Below are positions 5,661 to 12,458 of a stretch of DNA of 12,522 bases, in pieces. The stretch is from Hippea sp. (GTDB lineage: Bacteria; Campylobacterota_A; Desulfurellia; Desulfurellales; Hippeaceae): positions 1 through 12,522 of the forward strand of contig WFRG01000095.1 of NCBI GenBank assembly GCA_015486705.1, in the 5' to 3' direction. Position 1 is the first letter of the stretch; each line of letters begins with the position of its first letter. The notes beneath the pieces were generated by a model that was not told where the DNA came from, ran no database searches, and saw nothing but the letters and a program-made list of their open reading frames with translations. Made by a program: the position numbers and the translations under genes.

Positions 5661-6815
5661 ATGAGTGAATTTTTGGTATCCGTGAACAAAGATAATAAGG
5701 TCAAGAAGTCAGAAGCACTAATACAAAGTAGGTATGATTTAAACCCTTTACCAATAAAATTCATAACAGCTGTAATATCGGCTTTAAAACCAAGCGATGA
5801 AGTAGATAAGAGGTATATTTTTAAGGTTAGAGACTTTATAGAGCTTATAAATGAAGACTATTCAAATATATACACATACCTAAAAGAGGCAGTAAAAGAA
5901 CTTTTACAGAAACCTATAGAGATCAAAACTGAAACTGGTTGGATCATGACAAACTGGATCAGTTCAGCAGAATACAAAGAGGGAGAAGGAACTATCACTT
6001 TTCTTATAGATCCCCTTCTTCGTCCGTATCTATTAGAAGCTAAAGAGCGTTTTCTTACATATTCTTTGCACAACATATTATTCCTGAAAAGTAAATACTC
6101 AATAAGGATATATGAACTTTTACGGGATTGGTATAATCAAGAACACAGATACCAAAAGAACACTATAAAAGTAGAAAAAATAATAGAACTAAAATGGTTA
6201 AGGAAAACCCTAAAACTACCTGAAAGTTATAAATACAACGACTTTAAACGTTTTGTATTAAGAAAAGCACAACGTGAGCTCTCAGAACACACAGACATCG
6301 AATTCGACTTTGATGAGATCAAAACAGGCAGGCGTATAACACACATTAAGTTTAAAATTTTCGACAAAAGCAGGAATAGCGGTAACAACATAACAACAGG
6401 CAACAACAACGCTCTCATAGATGAGAAGCTACAAACACTATTGAACTCTCTTAAAACAAAAGAGAATGTCAAATTAAGCTATATTTACGACTCATATCTC
6501 AAGCACGGCTACGACTATGTAAAACGCAATATAGACTACGCAAACATGCATGCAAACGACAATTACGCTGCGTATTTGACTAAAGCTCTCAAGGAAAACT
6601 GGGCTACAACTTCAAAACAAAGAAACTCAATCTTTGAAAGCAAAGAGTATCAAGAATACAAGCAATTCATAGGTAAAACTATAAACATTCAAGGCATAAC
6701 ATACGAGGTTGATCACGAAAGCCTTTACAATCCTAAAACTAACACCGCTATCCCCATCGGCGACATTTTAAGGGATTGGAACTACTGGAAAGCTTATTTT
6801 GAAAGCTCTAAATAG
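5661..6815 (+). CDS. Plasmid replication initiator, Rep_3 (RepB-like) family
   Basis: Binds the iterons and opens the origin for replication. The 384-aa protein has the two winged-helix layout of the family: the N-terminal half begins EALIQSRYDLNPLPIKFITAVISAL, followed by FIELINEDYSNIYTYLKEAVKELL; the second winged helix carries SKYSIRIYELLRDWY, a family hallmark, and RRITHIKFKI. A C-terminal ~140-residue extension of unknown function follows a Asn-rich linker (SGNNITTGNNN). The ATG at 5661 is chosen because GGAGG lies 7 nt upstream and the promoter rules out the earlier GTG. The stop codon is embedded in the ribosome binding site of the primase gene. Longer than many Rep_3 proteins because of the tail. 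Confidence 0.92.
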   Translation: MSEFLVSVNKDNKVKKSEALIQSRYDLNPLPIKFITAVISALKPSDEVDKRYIFKVRDFIELINEDYSNIYTYLKEAVKELLQKPIEIKTETGWIMTNWISSAEYKEGEGTITFLIDPLLRPYLLEAKERFLTYSLHNILFLKSKYSIRIYELLRDWYNQEHRYQKNTIKVEKIIELKWLRKTLKLPESYKYNDFKRFVLRKAQRELSEHTDIEFDFDEIKTGRRITHIKFKIFDKSRNSGNNITTGNNNALIDEKLQTLLNSLKTKENVKLSYIYDSYLKHGYDYVKRNIDYANMHANDNYAAYLTKALKENWATTSKQRNSIFESKEYQEYKQFIGKTINIQGITYEVDHESLYNPKTNTAIPIGDILRDWNYWKAYFESSK

Positions 6816-6824
6816 GAGGTCAAT

Positions 6825-7856
6825 TTGGCTTTAAATAGCATTCTCAGAGAGCATATAAAAGAAATCCGCCAAGACTTGCGATCCTTTTTCTCTAATCACC
6901 TTGAAAACCACAACAAATTCTACCAAATAGCCCTCATTCGCTACATTGACACTAACAAGAAAACCACCAAGAAATACACGATCCCCGACACCTTTTTAGA
7001 CACAAGAGGCTTTGACAGAGTCTTATATAAAGAGAACATTGTTTACAAGAACCAAGACGCTAATAGAAGGGAAAATATATATATCCACTTTCACCCCAAA
7101 ACAAAGTATTCAAAACTCATTTGGCTCGACGATGTAAAGCTTGAAACAGCTCAGAACTCGCCGTTTTGGGACTATTTAACGCTCATAGAAACGCATTCAG
7201 GCAACTTTCAGGCTTTTATCAAGCTCGATCACTGGCTTGACATCCCAACTTTGCAACTCTTAAAATCACATTTAGTCAATAAACTAAAGGCAGATATTGC
7301 AGCTCAATCATATATTCAACCTATGCGCCTACCCTACATGTGGAATTGGAAATATAATCCACCTTACCCAATTACAGTTTATAAAGAGAGTTTTAATAGA
7401 CTTGAAACTCAAAGCCTGTTAGAAGCGATAAAATTGGACAATAAAGCACTATCACAAGGCGACAACAAACTTTACACATTGTTCGAAAGTGATAAATTAG
7501 AAGACACATTAAAGAAAGAAGATTGGGTTAAACTAAGAGAACTTATCAGAGAGAAACTTATAGACGAAGAATATAGAAACGATGAAAATATTGTGGACTT
7601 CTATTTTGTAAAATATCTATTCAAACATAACTATAAAGCTAAAACAATCTTCAAACTTCTCAAACTTGCAAGGGAAGACATAGAGGATAAAAAAGAAGGA
7701 CACCTACACGATTATATCGAAAGGACAACATTAAAAGCTATAATAAGTGTAATAGATCACAAATTCTACAAATCATTAAGCACCCACGCAAAGCAGGAAG
7801 GAAAGAAAGTAATAGACTTTGCAAGAGAAGTGTGCCAAAACTGGGGCGTGTTCTAA
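6825..7856 (+). CDS. RepB'-type plasmid primase (archaeo-eukaryotic primase fold)
   Basis: Probably makes primers for replication of this element. The motifs fit RepB-like primases of the AEP superfamily: acidic motif I Leu101-Asp-Asp103 in SKLIWLDD, the ETHSGNFQAF stretch (122-131) corresponding to the usual ETSPGNxQ motif, and MRLPYMWNWK (167-176) corresponding to the RLPGxxNxK motif. The C-terminal third is helical with DYIERTTLKAI, as in PriCT-like tails. Translation starts at a TTG (6825) with AGGAGG 5 nt upstream; that motif overlaps the rep stop codon (TAGGAGG), so the genes are translationally coupled. Assigned from motifs only; no helicase gene is visible beside it. Confidence 0.75.
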   Translation: MALNSILREHIKEIRQDLRSFFSNHLENHNKFYQIALIRYIDTNKKTTKKYTIPDTFLDTRGFDRVLYKENIVYKNQDANRRENIYIHFHPKTKYSKLIWLDDVKLETAQNSPFWDYLTLIETHSGNFQAFIKLDHWLDIPTLQLLKSHLVNKLKADIAAQSYIQPMRLPYMWNWKYNPPYPITVYKESFNRLETQSLLEAIKLDNKALSQGDNKLYTLFESDKLEDTLKKEDWVKLRELIREKLIDEEYRNDENIVDFYFVKYLFKHNYKAKTIFKLLKLAREDIEDKKEGHLHDYIERTTLKAIISVIDHKFYKSLSTHAKQEGKKVIDFAREVCQNWGVF

Positions 7857-7866
7857 CTAAAAAACT

Positions 7867-8083
7867 ACCATACACAGCCCCTTATCCTTCAAAGCCCGTC
7901 TCTGAAGACTACCGCTTGCGCGGAAGGATTAGAAACGCCCTCTAAAGGCAAAATAAAGCCCTCTGGCGTTAAAGATGAGCCTTATTCGACAATTAATCGT
8001 TTGAAGTAAATATCGTGCGAAATTCGGCGTTATTTTAGACGCTCAGGTCGGCAAGGCACGGCGGGGCGTGATATCTTTTTTTT
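7867..8083 (+). ncRNA. Element B: structured sequence downstream of the primase, related to element A
   Basis: Same two blocks as element A: ATACACAG and GAAGACTACCGC (7904-7915) with AAGGA, then AGGTCGGCAAGG and GGGGC (8045-8067). Sequence differs but pairing is kept: GTCT-CTGA-AGAC here against GTCT-TCGA-AGAC in A, and CCGC/GCGG after it. Between the blocks AACGCC (7934-7939) pairs with GGCGTT (7965-7970), enclosing GGC/GCC. It ends in CACG/CGTG (8057-8070) and a T8 run (8076-8083), which could terminate the primase transcript or an RNA of its own. Confidence 0.45.
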
Positions 8084-8085
8084 GA

Positions 8086-8964
8086 GCTTGACGGCAAACT
8101 TGCCTTTGGCAAGGCAAACGTCAAGCAGACAACCGAAGCCGTGAGGTTGATACCCCGCTTGCCGGGGTATCGCTACCGAAACGGCGAAGGGCGTCAGGTT
8201 TTGCGCAAGCAAAACAACGGGCGGAAGCCCGTGAGTGCATGTCGGCACGAAAACTCAAGCAATGTGATACCCTCAAGCGTGCGTAAACAGACACAAGCAC
8301 TCTTCACGAACGCCCGCTCTTGAGCGAAGCAAAGCGAAGCGAAACAGGGCGTTCGTCCCGCAAAGGCAAAACCGGACAACACGGCGTAAGCCGTCCCGCA
8401 ACGGTCTTTACTGGAAGGTGGCGGCAACCCGCCAAGCCGATCCTCCGTAGGCTCTCTTCTTGAAAAAGGCGGGGCGGGAACGGGGATTTCGCAAGGCGCA
8501 AGTTTGCCCCCGTGTAGCGTCCAGCAGAGCGGTTTCAAGCAAAGCGGAAAGCGGTAGGGGGCAAACGCAAGCGCCGAAGCCCTGAGCCCGTAGCGGACAA
8601 GGCAGGACTTTTTCGAAAGAAAAAGTCCGCTCCCGCAGTCCGCGAAGGGCGAAGGGTGGCTTCGAGCGGGCGTCAAGGCGGTTTCAAAGGAATATTTTTT
8701 TCGACAAGAAAAAAATATTCCGACAGGGAACAAGCGAAGGAGCCACAAAATCCCCGTTCCCGCCCCGCCGTTCCCCCGTTAGGGGGTGAGCGAAGCGAAA
8801 GGCGGGGCGGGTTGCCGCCACCACCCACGCCGAAGGCGTCTCCCAAAGGCAAGCCTGGACAGGCAAGCAAACCTCTGCGGCGATACCCCCGTGTAGCGGT
8901 CTTCGTAGGGTTTCTTCGAAGTAAAAGCGGTAGGGGGTATCGTTCCGCCAAGAGGTTTGCTTGC
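8086..8964 (+). ncRNA. Large GC-rich hairpin array, candidate giant structured RNA or folded ssDNA region
   Basis: About 880 bp without a credible protein. Perfect stems include 8086-8093/8119-8126, 8149-8157/8163-8171, 8198-8204/8209-8215 (loop GCAA), 8217-8222/8227-8232 (loop GGAA), 8306-8315/8347-8356, 8381-8385/8390-8394 (loop GTAA), 8502-8511/8557-8566, 8605-8614/8619-8628 (loop GAAA), 8689-8702/8708-8721, 8881-8890/8933-8942 and 8863-8876/8951-8964. Two long-range nested stems enclose the middle: 8417-8433/8806-8822 (17 bp) and 8468-8489/8748-8769 (22 bp). GNRA-type loops favour RNA read on the plus strand. Composition is striking: 45 of 60 bases are G or C in 8761-8820, against 18 of 60 in 7501-7560 of the primase gene. 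No known family is recognised. Confidence 0.6.
8502..8942 (+). repeat. Two copies of a stem module within the hairpin array
   Basis: CCCCCGTGTAGCG with AGCGGTAGGGGG occurs at 8507-8519/8550-8561 and again at 8886-8898/8926-8937. Each closes a hairpin with the same asymmetric internal loop (GTGTAGCG facing AGCGGTA), while the outer stem differs but stays paired: GTTTG/CAAAC in the first copy, CGATA/TATCG in the second. Confidence 0.6.
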
Positions 8965-9070
8965 AACGGCGGAAGACGTTAAACCACAAAGTTAGCAGGC
9001 AGTTTAACTCAAAGACACCACAAAAAAGAAGCATGTGGACTCAAAAAGCCTATCATAACACCATTTTCAG

Positions 9071-9091
9071 TTGACGCCACTTTGCCGTCAT
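9071..9091. promoter_or_regulatory. Inverted TGACG...CGTCA box upstream of the 9140 gene
   Basis: TGACG (9072-9076) and CGTCA (9086-9090), 9 bp apart, lie 13 bp before the -35 element. The same arms 8 bp apart occur at 4857-4874 upstream of the RHH gene, and on the matching strand the two sites read TTGACG-n6/7-GCCGTCAT. A shared regulator is likely. The preceding 8965-9070 holds only a weak hairpin (CCACA 9018-9022 with TGTGG 9034-9038). Confidence 0.5.
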
Positions 9092-9103
9092 GATTTTTTT
9101 GAC

Positions 9104-9132
9104 TTGACAAGAATAGTAACATAGAATATACT
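9104..9132 (+). promoter_or_regulatory. Strong promoter giving a probably leaderless mRNA
   Basis: TTGACA (9104-9109), a 17-bp spacer and TATACT (9127-9132). The ATG at 9140 begins 8 nt after the -10 hexamer, so transcription should start at or next to the first base of the start codon. There is no Shine-Dalgarno motif between the promoter and the ATG. Confidence 0.75.
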
Positions 9133-9139
9133 AATAAAG

Positions 9140-9922
9140 ATGACTAATAAAAGCGACTATTTAGAGAGGGCAAGAGAGCGATACAAAAAACTATACGGCA
9201 ACATAGCAGGCATAAAAGCTTTCGAACTAAAGCTACATAAAACGCTTCATCTTGTGAACACGTTTAGATATTCAACACCGACTTTAATAGACTTTTACAC
9301 CCAGAACTACAAAAGAGGCTTCGCAAAGAAGCTACTTGAACAAGGCTATCTTATAGAACACGAAATATACAGCTCCGTGCCATACCTACCTCGCAAAGTC
9401 CTTACTCTATCCAAAAAGGCAAAAGAGGAACTTTTATCACGCTTTGGCTACGAACTAAAAATCTGGGAGGGTAGAATTAATATAAACACATTACTACATA
9501 ACTACACGGTTCAAGCAATCACAATAACACTCATAAAAAAACTCATTAAACGCAATCCGCATCTAAAACTGACTTTCATAGGAGAAGTGCACACAAAGTC
9601 GATGTTTTATAAAGATTATGATGCAGTTTTAATAAACACAAAAATTGAAAACGATAATATAGGCATAGAACTTGACTTAAACTACAAAAAGCCAAAAGAA
9701 ATCGAAAAAATACTTGATAAGTTCCAAAAAGATTTAAAAGAAAACCTCGTTAAACACATATTCATTCACTTCCCTGAAACGCATTTTGAAAAGTTCAAAA
9801 ACCAATACCTTAAAGCAATAGATAAGAAATATAAGATCTACGCTTTAAAAGAACCTTTACTTAAAAGCATTAAATTTCAAAAAATACCAATTCCTTTCCG
9901 TCCATACATAAAGAGAAAGTAA
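9140..9922 (+). CDS. Winged-helix protein with nuclease-fold-like C-terminal half (replication-relaxation/MobC-like)
   Basis: A 260-aa protein. Residues ~35-105 look like a winged helix (STPTLIDFY, KRGFAKKLLEQGYLIEHE, RKVLTLSKKAKEELL). Residues ~117-225 have a layout seen in replication-relaxation (Replic_Relax) and MobC-type plasmid proteins and in the PD-(D/E)xK fold: a His-Asn-Tyr helix start (LLHNYTVQAI), FIGEV, KDYDAVLI, then GIELDLNYKKPKEIEKIL and a strand VKHIFIHFP. The Asp of DYDAV and the E-x-D of IELDLNYKK are candidate acidic residues, but activity is unproven. It is expressed from its own promoter, apparently without a leader, and probably controlled by the upstream TGACG box. No relaxase gene is present. 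Its stop codon lies within the right direct repeat. Function is inferred from weak similarity. Confidence 0.6.
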   Translation: MTNKSDYLERARERYKKLYGNIAGIKAFELKLHKTLHLVNTFRYSTPTLIDFYTQNYKRGFAKKLLEQGYLIEHEIYSSVPYLPRKVLTLSKKAKEELLSRFGYELKIWEGRININTLLHNYTVQAITITLIKKLIKRNPHLKLTFIGEVHTKSMFYKDYDAVLINTKIENDNIGIELDLNYKKPKEIEKILDKFQKDLKENLVKHIFIHFPETHFEKFKNQYLKAIDKKYKIYALKEPLLKSIKFQKIPIPFRPYIKRK

Positions 9923-9931
9923 TTACAACAA
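9914..9931 (+). repeat. Right direct repeat, candidate attR
   Basis: Second copy of AGAAA-n-TAATTACAACAA, matching 86-103 at 17 of 18 positions. It covers the stop codon of the preceding gene (TAA, 9920-9922). Sequence to its right belongs to an open frame that continues the frame seen to the left of the other copy, as expected if the element inserted into a gene. Confidence 0.5.
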
Positions 9932-10229
9932 TAAAAACCTAAAACAAAAAGGTATCCAACCTATAAAGCTAAAAACTAAGAGATTTGGTTCTAAGTCCTT
10001 AACCGCAAAAACTGAAAACCCTCCCGTTCAACTGAATATCGGCGATACTGTTTTATTGACAATAAAACCGCTGAAGGAAAAGATTACAATACCCGCCATG
10101 ATTTCGAACATCATAAAGGAGGATAATACCTATACTATCTATTTTGAATACCTGAATTTGCCAGAAAAAACTGATGCCTTAATACACAAAGCGATCTACT
10201 ATAAACAATCGCAATTGAATAAGCTATAA
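9932..10229 (+). pseudogene. 3' fragment of an interrupted gene, possibly PilZ-like
   Basis: An open frame of about 100 codons ends at TAA 10227-10229 and has no good start: the only ATG (10104) is deep inside, and an upstream in-frame TAA lies in the preceding gene. The encoded segment (LNIGDTVLLTIKPLKEKIT, AMISNIIKEDNTYTIYFEYL, HKAIYYKQSQLNKL) has the beta-strand pattern and ending of a PilZ c-di-GMP-binding domain, with the N-terminal RxxxR and D/NxSxxG motifs absent. PilZ identity is a guess supported by the neighbouring GGDEF and EAL genes. It converges on the GGDEF gene with an 18-nt gap. Confidence 0.5.
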
Positions 10230-10247
10230 ACATGTGATATAATTTAT

Positions 10248-11198
10248 TTACTTAATAACCGTTATACCCTTTTTGCCCTTATTTTTCGTCTCATACAGAG
10301 CTTTATCAACCCTTTCAAGAAGGGTTTCTACTGTATCCCCATCCTTTATATGGGTTATCCCTATAGATATTGTGCACTTGAAAGTTAAACCGTTTTTCTC
10401 AAATTTTATCGATTGTATCTTGTTAGCTATTTTCTCAGCTACTGAAACAGCATCCTCCAACATTGTATCGGGTAGTATGACTATAAACTCATCTCCTCCA
10501 TACCTAACTGGTATATCGCTTCTCCTAATAATTCTCTGAACAACAGAAGCAACGGTTCTTAGGACGGCATCTCCAGCTAAATGGCCATACACATCGTTTA
10601 TCTTTTTGAAATCATCTATATCGAACATGATAATACTGCAAGGCCTTGAGTATCTGTTGAAATTATAGAGTACCGTATTTAGGGCTTCTTCCATATACTT
10701 CCTTGCATACAGTCCTGTAAGCTGGTCTTTGAATGAAAACTCTTTTAGCTTCTTTAACTCCTCTCTCTGTTTTTCTAATATCTTTCTTGCAACATCAAGC
10801 TCTGACTTAAGTGTGGCACTCATGTGTAGTATTTTTTCAACCTCATTGCTTATCTCGTCGGCTGTAGGATCTCTATAACCTGTTAAAGTATCCACAACTT
10901 CCCTGTATGCGTCGTCGCTTTTTTCCACGCTTTGTTGGACATTCTCTGCGGTATTTTCTATATTCTTTGCTATCTCTAATGTTTTTTTCTTCATTTGCTC
11001 TACTTCTTCTGACAACACATAAAGATCGGTCCCGTAAACATACCTGTGTATCTCTGCCTCACTTAAGCCGTATTCAAGAGCAACCTCTATAAATATCTTG
11101 TAGTAATTAAAAGGGGTGAGAAGTAAGCCTTCTTTTGTAGCCCTAAATAGGGTTTCTTTTATGATATCAGACAAAAAATTTCTCTTTTTGTTAGGCAA
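10248..11198 (-). CDS. Diguanylate cyclase (GGDEF domain)
   Basis: Makes cyclic di-GMP from two GTP. The C-terminal ~165 residues are a complete GGDEF domain: DQLTGLYARKYM (158-169), MFDIDDFKKIND (191-202), active-site GGDEF at 234-238 and an intact inhibitory I-site R225-R-S-D228 five residues before it, so product feedback is expected. The first ~150 residues are helical, soluble and coiled-coil-like at 60-152, with no membrane segment; they probably form a dimerising input domain of unknown ligand. Translation starts at a TTG (11198) with a GGAAG-type ribosome binding site. It has its own promoter although it follows the EAL gene by 93 bp on the same strand. Cytoplasmic. Confidence 0.93.
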   Translation of the reverse strand: MPNKKRNFLSDIIKETLFRATKEGLLLTPFNYYKIFIEVALEYGLSEAEIHRYVYGTDLYVLSEEVEQMKKKTLEIAKNIENTAENVQQSVEKSDDAYREVVDTLTGYRDPTADEISNEVEKILHMSATLKSELDVARKILEKQREELKKLKEFSFKDQLTGLYARKYMEEALNTVLYNFNRYSRPCSIIMFDIDDFKKINDVYGHLAGDAVLRTVASVVQRIIRRSDIPVRYGGDEFIVILPDTMLEDAVSVAEKIANKIQSIKFEKNGLTFKCTISIGITHIKDGDTVETLLERVDKALYETKNKGKKGITVIK

Positions 11199-11235
11199 GA
11201 CACTTCCAAAAAATAATTATTAAAAGACACCCTTT

Positions 11236-11263
11236 ATTATAAAGAAATAAAGCGGTATGTCAA
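11236..11263 (-). promoter_or_regulatory. Promoter of the diguanylate cyclase gene
   Basis: On the minus strand TTGACA (11263-11258), a 16-bp spacer and TATAAT (11241-11236): both hexamers match the sigma-70 consensus fully. Transcription should begin near 11229, leaving a leader of about 30 nt before the TTG start. Confidence 0.8.
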
Positions 11264-11291
11264 TGACTTTGAGCTATTTTGCTTTGTGTAA

Positions 11292-12458
11292 TCAGCCGAA
11301 ACAGTTAGCCACAATTTTCTTATCTTCTTCTACTACATACTCAAAATATTCCTTCAGGATATTGAATAGATTGTAGAGGTTTCTTTCGTTTACATCCGAT
11401 ATATTGTTTTTGAATTGTTCCAGCCTTTCCTTTATTTCCATAAATCTTTCTAAAGGAGTAACTTGATCTCTATAATTGCATCTTTTAAGATAAGAGGCTA
11501 TTGAATTGTAACTGGCTTCAAGATACTTTTCGACAAATTCTGTGTAGTGCAGAATATAATCCTTTTTTCTTTGAGCTGGATCTTTTAAGGTTTCATAGAT
11601 GTTGTTTAGAATCCTTGCGAGTATCATATTATTGGCATCCAAAGCATAACTTCCTGTTGAGTACTTATCTCCCCATAGTATGAATTTTGCGCTTTTCTTT
11701 GTTTTGTTTACCGCATTTACAAACGTTATGAAGTCATCTAATGGTAAGGGTTTTGAGTAATAGTATCCCTGTATTTCATTGCATCCTTCTTTGTATAGTA
11801 TTTCCACCTGTTCCTGTTCTTCTACACCCTCTGCAACTGTTTTAAGGTTTAGCCTTCTTGATAGGTATATCAAGCCATCTACGATATATAGAACTTTGTT
11901 GTTTTTATGTATTTCATCTATGAATGTTTTATCTATTTTTAAAGTATCAACAGGAAAATCCTTAAGATATGACAGGGATGCATATGCTGTTCCAAAGTCA
12001 TCGATAGCCAACTTAAAGCCCATCTCTTTTATCTGTTCTATTGTCTTTAACGCTTTTCCTTTATTTTCAATTAAAGCTGTTTCTGTGAGTTCTAAAGTAA
12101 GAGAAGAACTAAATAACTCTCTGAAGGAAGAAAGCCTTTCTAAGTTCGACACTAAATATCCATTTGAGAGGTGTTTCCCTGATACATTGAGAGAAATATC
12201 GATACTTTCTTGCGATTTCATAGATATATATCTTGAATCCTGAGCAACTCTTTCAAATACCCATCTATCTATATCTACTATACTTCCGTCTTTCTCGGCT
12301 TGAGGTATAAAAAGACTCGGTGGAATTATTTTTCCATCGGATCTTAATCTTATTAAAGCCTCACACGACTTTATTGTATTGGTTTTTGTGTCTATCTTCG
12401 GCTGATAGTATAGGACAAAATTTTTGCTATCTATACTACTCACGTTCTTGCCAGTCAT
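11292..12458 (-). CDS. Cyclic-di-GMP phosphodiesterase (EAL) with degenerate hemerythrin-like C-terminus
   Basis: Hydrolyses c-di-GMP to pGpG. The EAL domain (about 12-250) keeps the catalytic set: Glu33 in CEALIRLR, Asn91 in LNVSGKHL, Glu123 in ELTET, Asp153-Asp154 in IDDFGTAYASL, Lys174 in KIDKTFI, Glu210 in VAEGVEE and Gln230 in EIQGYYYSKPLP. The ~125-residue tail resembles bacterial hemerythrin (WGDKYSTGSYALDANN, ARILNNIYETL, CNYRD, EYFEYVVEEDKKI), but the positions that normally hold iron-binding His and Glu appear replaced: LDANN instead of IDxQH, and no HxxxE or HxxxH. The ATG follows AAGGAGG, and its first bases overlap the stop of the gene upstream (ATGA), indicating translational coupling. 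EAL call is firm; the tail call is moderate. Confidence 0.9.
   Translation of the reverse strand: MTGKNVSSIDSKNFVLYYQPKIDTKTNTIKSCEALIRLRSDGKIIPPSLFIPQAEKDGSIVDIDRWVFERVAQDSRYISMKSQESIDISLNVSGKHLSNGYLVSNLERLSSFRELFSSSLTLELTETALIENKGKALKTIEQIKEMGFKLAIDDFGTAYASLSYLKDFPVDTLKIDKTFIDEIHKNNKVLYIVDGLIYLSRRLNLKTVAEGVEEQEQVEILYKEGCNEIQGYYYSKPLPLDDFITFVNAVNKTKKSAKFILWGDKYSTGSYALDANNMILARILNNIYETLKDPAQRKKDYILHYTEFVEKYLEASYNSIASYLKRCNYRDQVTPLERFMEIKERLEQFKNNISDVNERNLYNLFNILKEYFEYVVEEDKKIVANCFG

Noticed and set aside
8015..8964. Group II intron starting at GTGCG
   Set aside because: No domain V-like hairpin or terminal AY boundary could be recognised and no reverse transcriptase is present.
8194..8982. 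Several long reading frames on both strands in the GC-rich array
   Set aside because: They are rich in Arg, Pro, Gly and Cys, overlap each other in several frames, lack convincing ribosome binding sites and are explained by the low stop frequency of GC-rich sequence and its hairpins.
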